Assembly (NCBI RefSeq): GCF_010727605.1
Contig: NZ_AP022568.1
Coordinates: forward strand, 2,294,001-2,358,000
Reading direction: 5' to 3'
DNA length: 64,000 bases
Source: Mycobacterium simiae
Lineage (GTDB): Bacteria > Actinomycetota > Actinomycetes > Mycobacteriales > Mycobacteriaceae
This document shows, one piece after another, positions 41,264 to 49,318 of the stretch; positions within the stretch are counted from its first letter, which is position 1, and each line of letters begins with the position of its first letter. Position numbers and translations under genes: made by a program. A model generated the notes under the pieces. The model did not search any database, had not been told where the DNA came from, and saw nothing but the letters and a program-made list of their open reading frames with translations.

Positions 41264-42146
41264 GAAACGCCCGCAGCCGATCCAGCACCAACTCGGGCCG
41301 TTGCGCCACGATCCAATGCCCGACCCCGTCGACGAGTTCCACCTGGAAATCGCTGATGCGGTCGGCGTATCCGTCCAGCAGCCGTGGTGTGATCACCGGA
41401 TCCTCGGTGCCACTGAGCCAACGGACCGGCACGTCGACGCGGTAGTCGTTGTACTCGCCACGCAGCCAACTGCGCATCTCCGTGGTCTGAAAGCTGCGAT
41501 ACCAGCGCGAGCCGGCTTCCGCGTGTCCGGGCTCGCGCATGCACTCGCTGTACAGCCGGATGCTGTCCTCGGGCAACGCGAAACCACCACCGACCCACGA
41601 CCCCAGCACTCGCAGAAACCGCGAGTTCGGACGGCTGATCACCCGTGGTCCGATCACCGGCAGCAGCATCGGAACCTGGTACCAGAACCGCCACAGGTCG
41701 CGCACCGCCGCCAGATCCAACTTCGCCCACGGCGCCACGGTGTTGAGTCCGAAAAAGCCGGAGACCTTCTCGGGGTGCCGCAGCATCATGATGAACGCGG
41801 CGGGCCCACCCCAGTCATGCGCGACCAGCTTCACCGAGCCGACACCCAGGTGATCGAGCACACCGGCGAGATCTTCGGCCATCTCCGATTTGAGATACCG
41901 CGAACGGGGCGCCGAGCTCCAACCGGCACCCCGCAGGTCCGGACACAACACGCGGTAGCCGTCATCGGCCAACGGACCGATCAGCTCGTGCCACTCCCAC
42001 CAGTTCTCAGGGAAGCCGTGCACCAACATGACGGCCGGACCGTCGGCCGGGCCGGCGTCGGCGACGTGGATGGTGACGCCGTCACCGAGTGCTACGAAAC
42101 GGTGCTCGACGGTGACCGAGCCAGGCAGCGTGGGCATAGTGACCAT
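41253..42146 (-). CDS. ephF: epoxide hydrolase EphF-like alpha/beta hydrolase
   Basis: A 297-residue epoxide-hydrolase-type protein. VMLVHGFPENWWEWHELIG holds the HGFP oxyanion motif, KLVAHDWGGPAAFIMM the nucleophilic Asp (near residue 101) and VELVDGVGHWIVAQRPE the catalytic His. The enzyme opens epoxides to diols through an alkyl-enzyme ester. It matches Rv0134 (ephF) by position. Start ATG 42146 (MVTMPTLPG), with a second ATG at 42137. The substrate is not known. Confidence 0.87.
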   Translation of the reverse strand: MVTMPTLPGSVTVEHRFVALGDGVTIHVADAGPADGPAVMLVHGFPENWWEWHELIGPLADDGYRVLCPDLRGAGWSSAPRSRYLKSEMAEDLAGVLDHLGVGSVKLVAHDWGGPAAFIMMLRHPEKVSGFFGLNTVAPWAKLDLAAVRDLWRFWYQVPMLLPVIGPRVISRPNSRFLRVLGSWVGGGFALPEDSIRLYSECMREPGHAEAGSRWYRSFQTTEMRSWLRGEYNDYRVDVPVRWLSGTEDPVITPRLLDGYADRISDFQVELVDGVGHWIVAQRPELVLDRLRAFLRA

Positions 42147-42200
42147 GCCTCGAGAAGGTAGCCGCCAATCCACTCGCGCAACAAGAGCCGTTCCCGACGG

Positions 42201-42875
42201 TCAGTCGTTGGCGCGCTCGGCTTGGCGCTTTTCCTTCTCGGCGTTCGCCAACTCTTCGAGCTGATTCGCCTCGGACCGCTTCTCCGCAGCCTCGCTGCGC
42301 CTCTCCCGGGCCTCCCCGAGCTGTGCGTCGGCCACCTTCGACGCAGCCTTCTCGGTGGCCCGAGTCCTCGTTTCCACTTGGCGCCGGGCCGATTCGGCCG
42401 CCTTCTTGCGGTCCGCGGCAACCTGATCGACCTGGCGCTTGGCGGCGGCACTTTGCTTCTGGGCACCATCGACCGCCGCGCGCTTGCGGTCCTGCTCCGC
42501 TGCGCGTGCCTGCTCGATCTCCTGCTCGGCGGCCGCCTCGGCCTCCTGGCGCTCTTCCACCGCGGTGTCGTGAGCCGCCTTGAGCTTCGTGTCGGCCTTC
42601 TCGATCCGGCTGGACGCCTTCGCATCGAGCGCGGCGGCCTTGCCCAGCGTCTCGGAACGCCGGGCCAGCGCCGCACCACGATCGGCAAGATCGGAATCCC
42701 GCAGCACATTGCCCACGGCCGCATCCAACGTGCCGAGGGACCGTTCGTAGACCAGCCGGGCCGGGGCTTCGGTGCTGATCCGCGCGAAAACCCGATCCTC
42801 GATCAACTGCAGCGGGAACCGGGCGAGCTGATATTGGCAGCGCAGAACTGCGAACGGGACGTCGGTCAATTTCAT
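42201..42875 (-). CDS. long coiled-coil Ala/Glu/Arg-rich protein
   Basis: A 224-residue protein. The first 75 residues are ordinary (MKLTDVPFAVLRCQYQLARF, LPLQLIEDRVFAR-type), then from about residue 75 to the end an almost uninterrupted run of Ala/Glu/Lys/Arg/Gln heptads (RRSETLGKAAALDAKASSRI, EKADTKLKAAHDTAVEERQE, RRQVETRTRATEKAASKVAD) predicts one long coiled coil. No signal peptide or membrane helix is seen. Relatives are sometimes labelled IF-2-like, probably from composition alone. It is immediately downstream of the CsbD gene, and the two likely form a stress-linked pair. The function is unknown. Confidence 0.72.
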   Translation of the reverse strand: MKLTDVPFAVLRCQYQLARFPLQLIEDRVFARISTEAPARLVYERSLGTLDAAVGNVLRDSDLADRGAALARRSETLGKAAALDAKASSRIEKADTKLKAAHDTAVEERQEAEAAAEQEIEQARAAEQDRKRAAVDGAQKQSAAAKRQVDQVAADRKKAAESARRQVETRTRATEKAASKVADAQLGEARERRSEAAEKRSEANQLEELANAEKEKRQAERAND

Positions 42876-42902
42876 CGAGTGCTCCTCTGTCTGGCTTCGG
42901 TT

Positions 42903-43442
42903 TCAGCTGTCGGATTCGGCTTCGCGGCGCAGGCGTTCGGCCGCGAGCTTCTCGTTCGCAGCCACCTGCACCTCGCTGTGGTGCTCCGCGGCGGCGTCGG
43001 TGGCTTCGACTGCTGCAGCATGCTTTTCCGCGCGCTCTTCGGCTTTGGCCTGCTCTACCTGGCGCTCGGCGTCGACCTTGGCCTGAGTCTGTTGCACCGC
43101 GGCGCTCTGCGCGGCGGCCTGGTCGGCGGCACGCTTTTGGGCCGCCTGTTGGGCTTCGATCGAACCCTCGACCGCCGCTGCCTGTGCATTGGCGGCCAGC
43201 CGTTGTTGGGCGGCTTCGACTTTGGTTTCGGCTTCTTGTGTCCGCGCCCGTTGGGCCTGCTGCTCGGCGACCGCATCGATCGCGTTGGCTTCGCGGCGTT
43301 GCTGTGCTTGAGTTTGTTCGAGTTGCCCTTCGGCGGTCAGCGAATCGTTGCCGCTCACGGCGCCGACGACTTCTTTCACCTTGCCCTTCAGCGAATCGAG
43401 CAGTCCTTTGCGCGCCTGGCCGGACTTACCTTGGTCAGCCAT
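42903..43442 (-). CDS. CsbD-family protein with coiled-coil extension
   Basis: A 179-residue protein. Residues about 15-45 match the CsbD domain (LDSLKGKVKEVVGAVSGNDS, LTAEGQLEQTQAQ), which in bacilli is a small general-stress protein. The rest is a long Gln/Ala/Glu-rich coiled coil (RREANAIDAVAEQQAQRART, QQAAQKRAADQAAAQSAAVQ). ATG 43442 has a GAAGGAG ribosome-binding site on the minus strand at about 43453-43447. A perfect CCCGGA-CA-TCCGGG palindrome lies just upstream. It shares composition and a probable operon with the gene at 42201. A structural or stress-protective role is inferred. Confidence 0.78.
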   Translation of the reverse strand: MADQGKSGQARKGLLDSLKGKVKEVVGAVSGNDSLTAEGQLEQTQAQQRREANAIDAVAEQQAQRARTQEAETKVEAAQQRLAANAQAAAVEGSIEAQQAAQKRAADQAAAQSAAVQQTQAKVDAERQVEQAKAEERAEKHAAAVEATDAAAEHHSEVQVAANEKLAAERLRREAESDS

Positions 43443-43455
43443 GAGATCTCCTTCG

Positions 43456-43469
43456 CCCGGACATCCGGG
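43456..43469. promoter_or_regulatory. CCCGGA-CA-TCCGGG palindrome in the csbD leader
   Basis: Six-base perfect arms around a two-base centre lie 13 bases upstream of the csbD ATG (43442), directly before its ribosome-binding site. It could be an operator or, in RNA, a hairpin hugging the Shine-Dalgarno. No clear stress sigma-factor promoter was found in 43470-43609. Confidence 0.35.
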
Positions 43470-43609
43470 TTCCGTGGGTACAAATCCAGCTTTTCCACGA
43501 CCTCAGCGGGTTATCCGTTGGTGACCTCGACCACCCCGAGGAGGCGGCGTCTGAGCCGTGGCGAGTTGTAGGGTTCCCACTTACCGCCGCACGAATCGAA
43601 CGATTTGCG

Positions 43610-44854
43610 CTAGGCCAGAAATCGCTGGGCGTACGGCGCGAAGCGCTCGCGGATCGTCGCCTCGTCCAGCCCGAACATGTCGAACGACGTTTCCACACTG
43701 CCCAGCCGGCCACGCCGGTGGCTGGCCAGGTAGTCGGTGGCCGCCTTTTCCGTCTCGTCGGTGAACGGTTCGCCGGCCAGCGCGTAAACCCGCCGGGCGA
43801 CGCCGATTTCGTCGGCCATGAAGTCGTCGAAACGGATGTCGATGGAGCGGTCCGGGCCGATGGCGTCGCGATCGCGGACCAGCGCGGTCAGCATCTGATC
43901 GAGCCGGTCGATCCAGGAAGCGGCGATCTGCCGCACCGGCACCGGCGTGCGGTGCATGCGGGCGGAGTAGGTGATCATCGCGATCATCGACAGGGCCACG
44001 GGCACCGGATCACGGTGAGTGAACACGACGATGCTGTCCGGGAACACCCGGTTCAGCACCCGCACCTGCTCGAGATGTTGAGGCGACTTGAGCAACCAGC
44101 GCCGTCCGCCACGCAGGTACTGCATCGCCCTGAGTTGCGTGGCGAGATATTCGTAGTGCGGCGTCTGGTCGTGGGACTGGTAGTAGTCACGCCAGCGCGG
44201 CACGTCGGCCAGGGTTTCCAGCAGCATCGTCGACACGTCGTTGGCCAGCAGCTGGATCTCCTCGTGCACGTGATCGGTGGTGATCTCATGCATCAGCGCG
44301 AAATGCGGCATCACCGCGTCCAGCACGCTGACCGCGACATCCATTCGGGTGCGTCGCGGATCGGGTTCGATACCAACCTCATTCGGCGTCGGAAACGGCT
44401 CGACGCTCTCCCAGTACGGCATGGTCCGAAACGTCGGCGGCGCCGCCAGCAGGTTGTGCAGATGTGTCGTGCCGGTGCGGGGCAGGCCGGCGATCACCAC
44501 GGGTGCGTGCAGTGCGATGCCGTTGATCTCGGGGTGCCGCTTGAGCAGGTCGACCAACAGCAGCCGGTTCTTGAGCACCTGTAGCAGTTGGTTGTAGAAG
44601 TTCACCCGACCCGCGTCGTGCAGGCCGTCGATCTCGCGCAGCGCGGCCAGGTATACCTCGAGACGTTCCCGGTAATCGTCCGGCCCAAAGTCGTGCAACC
44701 CGGTGTCAGCGCTGGCCTGTGCGTGCAGCGCGTCGGCCCGCAGCGGGCACTGGGCGGCCATCATGGCCATCATGTTGAGAATTTGTTGGCCCTGCGCGCT
44801 GAACTGCGGCTGGGCGAGGTCGTCGAGACGAACTGAGTGAGCGGCATTGGTCAC
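43610..44854 (-). CDS. sulfotransferase family protein
   Basis: A 414-residue protein with the PAPS-binding elements: APVVIAGLPRTGTTHLHNLL (5'-phosphosulfate loop, residues about 118-137) and SIVVFTHRDPVPVALSMIAM (3'-phosphate strand-loop). RRWLLKSPQHLEQVRVLNRVF between them is typical of mycobacterial Stf-type proteins (relatives of Rv1373, Rv2267c, Rv3529c). It would transfer sulfate from PAPS to a hydroxyl of a lipid or sugar; the acceptor is unknown. ATG 44854 faces the divergent TetR gene across 28 bases, which may repress it. Confidence 0.87.
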   Translation of the reverse strand: MTNAAHSVRLDDLAQPQFSAQGQQILNMMAMMAAQCPLRADALHAQASADTGLHDFGPDDYRERLEVYLAALREIDGLHDAGRVNFYNQLLQVLKNRLLLVDLLKRHPEINGIALHAPVVIAGLPRTGTTHLHNLLAAPPTFRTMPYWESVEPFPTPNEVGIEPDPRRTRMDVAVSVLDAVMPHFALMHEITTDHVHEEIQLLANDVSTMLLETLADVPRWRDYYQSHDQTPHYEYLATQLRAMQYLRGGRRWLLKSPQHLEQVRVLNRVFPDSIVVFTHRDPVPVALSMIAMITYSARMHRTPVPVRQIAASWIDRLDQMLTALVRDRDAIGPDRSIDIRFDDFMADEIGVARRVYALAGEPFTDETEKAATDYLASHRRGRLGSVETSFDMFGLDEATIRERFAPYAQRFLA

Positions 44855-44882
44855 GGCGACTTATGTTACTGTGAGTTTCGTA

Positions 44883-45470
44883 ATGGTTGTGGATTTTGGC
44901 CGCCCCCGTGACCCACGTATCGACGCCGCCGTGCTGCGCGCCACCGTCGAGCTGCTCGCCGAGACCGGCTATCCCGGGCTGCTGGTTTCCGCCATCGCCG
45001 AGCGGGCCGGCACCAGCAAGCCCGCCATCTATCGGCGCTGGCCCAGCAAGGCGCATCTGGTCCACGAGGCGGTGTTCCCGATCGGCGCTGCGACCGAGGT
45101 CCCCGACACCGGGTCGCTGGCCGGCGATGTGCGCGAGATGGTCTGTCGCACAGCGAAATCCCTGACGACGCCGGCGGCCCGTGCGGCATTGCCCGGGCTG
45201 ATCGGCGAGATGGCAGCCGACCCCACCCTGCACGCGGCGCTGTTGGAGCGGTTCACCGGCATCATCGGCGGCGGGCTCGCCGCGTGGCTCGACGCCGCCG
45301 CGGCCCGCGGTACGGTGCGCCCCGAGGTGACGGCCGACGAATTGGCGGAGGCGCTCGCCGGTATCACGCTGGTCAGCCTGCTCACCCGACCCGATCAACT
45401 CGGCGCCGCACACGGGACCACCTGGATAGACCGCACCACGACGTTACTCCTGAAAGGAATCAGCACATGA
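44883..45470 (+). CDS. TetR-family transcriptional regulator
   Basis: A 195-residue regulator starting at ATG 44883 (MVVDFGRPRDP). The HTH is IDAAVLRATVELLAETGYPG then SAIAERAGTSKPAIYRRWPSKAHLVHEAV, where the RRW variant places it in the TetR/AcrR AefR-like group with a TetR_C_16-like C-terminal domain. The start is near TATGTT (44862-44867) and TACTGT (44867-44872), both possible minus-10 elements. Its TGA overlaps the ATG of the DUF1214 gene, so the two are coupled. It is divergent from the sulfotransferase. Confidence 0.86.
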   Translation: MVVDFGRPRDPRIDAAVLRATVELLAETGYPGLLVSAIAERAGTSKPAIYRRWPSKAHLVHEAVFPIGAATEVPDTGSLAGDVREMVCRTAKSLTTPAARAALPGLIGEMAADPTLHAALLERFTGIIGGGLAAWLDAAAARGTVRPEVTADELAEALAGITLVSLLTRPDQLGAAHGTTWIDRTTTLLLKGIST

Positions 45471-46579
45471 CGCACGAATCAACCGCCGCGTGGCGGGAAT
45501 TACTGGCCACCCTGGGGGATCTCGATCGCGTCTTCCTCGACGGTGAGCGTGCGGTCACCGACGACCGCCACGTCGCCGACGGTTACCGCATGCTGGCCAC
45601 CACGCTGGGCGTGGCCTTCGACACCCAGCTCTTCCCCGAACCGGGCCGACCGCGCTTCGCGGCGGTGAACACCCCGTTCCGGCGCGACCGCCGGTGGGGC
45701 GGCGACAACACCGACGCGTATTACTTCGTCTGTCCGATCGATCCGAAACGCCGCTACCGCATCAGCGGCAACAAGGGCGACAGCGTCTACTTCTCGGTGA
45801 CCGCCTACAACCAGCCAGCACCAGGGGCCTGGTCGGACCGCGTCGTCGCCATTGTGCGGGACACCGATCTGGACATCGATGCCGACGGCAACTTCTCCTT
45901 CGAGTTTCCCGCGACGCCCGATGCGGCGACACTGATGACCCGCGACTATCAGGCACACCCGCTGACCGGCCGCCCGGTCGAGTGGCACATCGAGGCGCTC
46001 GACGAGCCGGAACCGATCCGGCACGGCGACGCGGAGACCGCGGCGCGCCTGCGTGCCGTAGCGGCCTGGTTGCGGACGATGTCCGCCATCGTGCCGTTGG
46101 CGGTGGGCGCGCGGGTCGACGACGAACACGGCCTGGGGCACGAAACCGTGCGCGCCGCAAACGAATTCGCCGATCCTTATCAAGTGCCCGACGCGAACTT
46201 CGGTTGGTCGGCTCGCGACGCCTGCTACGCCTACGGCAGTTTCGTGCTGGACGACGACGAAGCGCTGGTGATCACGCATCGGCCGCCGCCGTGCCGGTTC
46301 TGGAACCTGGTGGTCTGGAACCAGTTCATGGCCACCTACGGCGATCCGGAAAGCCCCGCCACCCGGTCGTCGCTGAACAACCACAGCGCGGTGCCCAACA
46401 GCGACGGGTCGGTCACCGTTGTGCTGTCCGGCGAGATCACTGCTCATCCGAATTCGTTGACGACGCTGGGCTATCCGCGCGGCAACCTGGCGTTCCGCTG
46501 GTTCTTGTCCGAAGAAGTACCGCAGCGGCCGGAGGTGAAGCTGGTCAAGGTCGTCGACGCGCCCACCGGGCCGAGCTAG
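45467..46579 (+). CDS. DUF1214 domain protein
   Basis: A 370-residue protein. The C-terminal region DANFGWSARDACYAYGSFVL, DDDEALVITHRPPPCRFWNLVVWNQFMATY (in two parts), SSLNNHSAVPNSDGSVTVVLS and GYPRGNLAFRWFLSEE is characteristic of DUF1214, which often accompanies DUF1254. No catalytic chemistry is established for these proteins. There is no signal peptide. It overlaps the TetR gene by four bases (ATGA) and ends in a CTAG shared with the convergent F420 oxidoreductase stop, so it is likely the direct target of that TetR. Confidence 0.82.
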   Translation: MTHESTAAWRELLATLGDLDRVFLDGERAVTDDRHVADGYRMLATTLGVAFDTQLFPEPGRPRFAAVNTPFRRDRRWGGDNTDAYYFVCPIDPKRRYRISGNKGDSVYFSVTAYNQPAPGAWSDRVVAIVRDTDLDIDADGNFSFEFPATPDAATLMTRDYQAHPLTGRPVEWHIEALDEPEPIRHGDAETAARLRAVAAWLRTMSAIVPLAVGARVDDEHGLGHETVRAANEFADPYQVPDANFGWSARDACYAYGSFVLDDDEALVITHRPPPCRFWNLVVWNQFMATYGDPESPATRSSLNNHSAVPNSDGSVTVVLSGEITAHPNSLTTLGYPRGNLAFRWFLSEEVPQRPEVKLVKVVDAPTGPS

Positions 46580-47622
46580 CTGTCGCGGACCATCTCGATG
46601 GCTCGGCCCAGCGTCTCCAACTTGGCCGCTAGCGTGTCGCCGGCGGGATAGAGCCGCACGGTGGTGACCCCCGCCTCGCGCCACACCGCGAGGCGGGCGC
46701 GGACCATCTCTTCAGTCCCGATCAGGGTGGTGCCGAGCACCATGTCGTCGGTTACCAGTTGGGCGGCGCCGTCGCGGTCACCGCCCTGCCACCGCTCGCG
46801 CACCGCGGCCGCCACATCGGCCCAGCCCTGCCGGCTGTAGGCCTGGTTGTAGAAGTTGGTGCTGGAGGAGCCCATGCCCCCCAGACTGAACGCGAGCTCC
46901 TTCTTGCGGGCGGCGACCATGCCACGCAACGCGTCCTCGTCGGCGGCGAACGCGACCTCGGCGCCCTGGCAGATGTCGAGGTCCGCGCGGGGGCGTCCGG
47001 CCGCGGCCAGTCCCGCATCGAGGTGCGCGAAGTACGCTTCGTCGGCGCCCTCCGGGACGAAGCTGGTGCCCAGCCATCCGTCGGCGATCTCGCCGGTCAG
47101 CCGCAGCATCGCCGGGGACAATGTCGCCAGATAGATCGGAATGGCGTGCTGGGCAACGTTGGACACGCGCATCGGCACGGCCTGGCCGGGGCGGGGAATC
47201 TGAAACTCTTTGCCGGAATACGAGATCTTGCCGCCCGCGAACACTTGCCGCACGATGTCGACGGTCTCGGCGGTGCGGGCCAGCGGCCGCCGAAACGACA
47301 CCCCGTGTAGGCCCTCGATCACCTGCGGTCCCGAGGCACCCAGGCCCAACAAGAAACGCCCGTTCGACAGATTGGACAGCGTCATCGCGGTCTGTGCGAC
47401 GAGCACCGGTGATCGCGTGCCGACCTGCAGGATGCCCGAGCCGAGCAGCATCGTCGAGGTGCGCGCGGCGAGGTAGCCCAACGCCGAGGGTGCGTCGGCA
47501 CCCCACGCCTCGGCGACCCAGCACACATCGAGGCCGAGCTTCTCGGCCTCGACGGCCAGGGTCACAACCTCGGCGACTTTCTCGCTGCCACCGGAGAACT
47601 CGACCGTCGTCGCGGTACGCAT
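46576..47622 (-). CDS. LLM-class F420-dependent oxidoreductase
   Basis: A 348-residue luciferase-like protein: EKLGLDVCWVAEAWGADAPS, AARTSTMLLGSGILQVGTRS, LSNLSNGRFLLGLGASGPQV and YLATLSPAMLRLTGEIADGW. The C-terminal half has the DEAYFAHLDAGLAAAGRP stretch of the actinobacterial F420 branch. The substrate is unknown. Its ATG (47622) shares one base with the upstream SRPBCC TGA (TGATG), so the pair is coupled and may act on the same hydrophobic molecule, bound by the SRPBCC protein. Confidence 0.86.
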   Translation of the reverse strand: MRTATTVEFSGGSEKVAEVVTLAVEAEKLGLDVCWVAEAWGADAPSALGYLAARTSTMLLGSGILQVGTRSPVLVAQTAMTLSNLSNGRFLLGLGASGPQVIEGLHGVSFRRPLARTAETVDIVRQVFAGGKISYSGKEFQIPRPGQAVPMRVSNVAQHAIPIYLATLSPAMLRLTGEIADGWLGTSFVPEGADEAYFAHLDAGLAAAGRPRADLDICQGAEVAFAADEDALRGMVAARKKELAFSLGGMGSSSTNFYNQAYSRQGWADVAAAVRERWQGGDRDGAAQLVTDDMVLGTTLIGTEEMVRARLAVWREAGVTTVRLYPAGDTLAAKLETLGRAIEMVRDS

Positions 47623-48146
47623 CAGCGCACCCCTTGCTCGGCCAGCCTCTTAATCGCCGCTAACGTCTTGCCGATCGCGGTTTCGAACTCGCGCATGCGG
47701 ACGAAGACGATCTTTTCCTCTTTGTCCGGCATCGAGTCGATCGCCACGGACAGGCCCGAACGGCCCGGACCCATCTGCATCCAATAGTTCAGGCTGGTGC
47801 CCCCGTCCCGGGGCGTCAGCCGGAACCGCCAGATCGACGACGGGTGCTCGACATCGCCGACCGCCCAAGCAAATTCCTTCCGCTGCTCGCAGGCCACGAT
47901 GTGCGAGGTGGTGCTCCATTCGCCGAATGCGTCGTGCTGGTTGTGTCCGACGAAGCGCGCCCCGAGCTTCGGGCGGTCGACGCCGCCGGCCCACTCCACG
48001 GCCTGCAACTCGTTACTGAAGGTCGGCATGAGTTTGATGTCGGAGATCAGATTCCAGACCCTGGCCGGATCGGCGTCAATCCACGTCGAGGCTTCTACCG
48101 TCGGCTTGTCCGCGTAACGTGCACCGGTCCATTCCACGGGCTCCAT
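47622..48146 (-). CDS. SRPBCC (polyketide cyclase/START-like) protein
   Basis: A 174-residue protein with the SRPBCC N-terminal pattern VEASTWIDADPARVWNLISD followed by MPTFSNELQAVEWAGG and PKLGARFVGHNQHDAFGEW, the helix-grip fold with a hydrophobic cavity. The C-terminal helix is VRMREFETAIGKTLAAIKRL. Such proteins bind lipids, polyketides or aromatic compounds, some acting as cyclases. It is first in a two-gene operon with the F420 oxidoreductase. Confidence 0.82.
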   Translation of the reverse strand: MEPVEWTGARYADKPTVEASTWIDADPARVWNLISDIKLMPTFSNELQAVEWAGGVDRPKLGARFVGHNQHDAFGEWSTTSHIVACEQRKEFAWAVGDVEHPSSIWRFRLTPRDGGTSLNYWMQMGPGRSGLSVAIDSMPDKEEKIVFVRMREFETAIGKTLAAIKRLAEQGVR

Positions 48147-48168
48147 TGTTCCCTACCCGGGAGTGGGT

Positions 48169-49290
48169 TCAGGCCGCGACGGGCTGCCGATCAGGAGACG
48201 CGCCGGTCTTGATCTTCGGCAGCAGCGACACCAACGCCCCGCGGTCGGGGAAGGTCAGCTTCACGATCTTGCGCACCACGGTGCCGAACTGCTGCAGCAG
48301 CGGGCCGCTGTTGTACGGGATGCCGTAGCGCTCGCAGATCTCCTGCACCTCGGGTGCGATCTCCGCGTAGCGGCGCGCCGGCATGTCCGGGAACAGGTGG
48401 TGCTCGATCTGGTGTGACAGGTTGCCGGAGAGCAGGTGAAAGATCTTGCCTCCGGTCAGGTTTGCCGAACCCAGCACCTGCCGGAAGTACCACTGACCCC
48501 GCGTCTCATCCCGGGTCTGTTCGACCGTGAATTCCTGGGTGCCGTCGGGAAAGTGCCCGCAGAAGATGATCATGTACGACCACACGTTGCGCATCAGGTT
48601 GGCAGTGAGGTTGCCGGTGAACACGAATGGCGCAAACGGTCCGGCCAACAGCGGGAACGCCAGGTAGTCCTTGAGGGTCTGGCGCCGGGTCTTCTTCCAG
48701 ATTGCGCGCAGCACGTCACGCTTGTCCCGCAGTCTGATCTCACCGGAGCGAATCTTTTCACTCTCCAGTTCGTGCAGCGCGACGCCGTATTGGAACAGCA
48801 CCATCAATAGGAAGGCGTACACCGGGTTGCCCAGATAGTAGGGGTGCCATTTTTGGTCCGTGCTCATCCGCAGGATGCCGTAACCGATGTCGCGGTCCAT
48901 GCCCACGATATTGGTGTGGGTGTGGTGCATGTAGTTGTGCGAGTGCCGCCACTGGTCGGCCGGGCAGGCCGTGTCCCACTCGAATTCGCGGCCGCAGATG
49001 GTGGGGTCGCGCATCCAGTCGTACTGGCCGTGCATGATGTTGTGACCGATTTCCATGTTGTCCAGAATTTTCGACACGCCCAGCATCGCCGTGCCCAGCA
49101 GCCAGGCGGGCGGCAGGAATAGCAGTGCGCGGCCTCCCACTTCGAGGGCCCGCTGGGTTTTGATGACGCGGCGAATGTATTCGGCATCAACCTCGCCGAG
49201 GTCGGCCATCACCCGGTCTCGGATGGCATCGAGTTCCCGGCCCAACGCGTCGGCCTGCTCGGGGGTCAAGGTGATCTTGTTGTCTTGCAT
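48169..49290 (-). CDS. acyl-CoA desaturase, DesA3-like membrane enzyme
   Basis: A 373-residue di-iron fatty acid desaturase. The three His boxes are HNIMHGQYD (near residue 79), HSHNYMHHTHTN (near 111) and QIEHHLFPD (near 302), with hydrophobic segments at LLFLPPAWLLGTAML and YAFLLMVLFQYGVAL. This is the linoleoyl/stearoyl-CoA desaturase type exemplified by M. tuberculosis DesA3 (Rv3229c), inserting a Delta9 double bond with electrons from the reductase encoded just upstream. ATG 49290 is chosen because GGGAGG lies seven bases before it on the minus strand; the in-frame ATG at 49305 overlaps that site. Confidence 0.91.
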   Translation of the reverse strand: MQDNKITLTPEQADALGRELDAIRDRVMADLGEVDAEYIRRVIKTQRALEVGGRALLFLPPAWLLGTAMLGVSKILDNMEIGHNIMHGQYDWMRDPTICGREFEWDTACPADQWRHSHNYMHHTHTNIVGMDRDIGYGILRMSTDQKWHPYYLGNPVYAFLLMVLFQYGVALHELESEKIRSGEIRLRDKRDVLRAIWKKTRRQTLKDYLAFPLLAGPFAPFVFTGNLTANLMRNVWSYMIIFCGHFPDGTQEFTVEQTRDETRGQWYFRQVLGSANLTGGKIFHLLSGNLSHQIEHHLFPDMPARRYAEIAPEVQEICERYGIPYNSGPLLQQFGTVVRKIVKLTFPDRGALVSLLPKIKTGASPDRQPVAA

Positions 49291-49318
49291 GGCAATTCCT
49301 CCCATGTCGGTTGGAGTC

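Noticed and set aside
43465..43480. GGGTAC in the csbD upstream region as a SigF minus-10
   Set aside because: It is on the wrong strand for csbD and has no GTTT at the required spacing.
44855..44883. Possible TTAC-N10-GTAA operator before the TetR at 44883
   Set aside because: Four-base arms only; within chance expectation.
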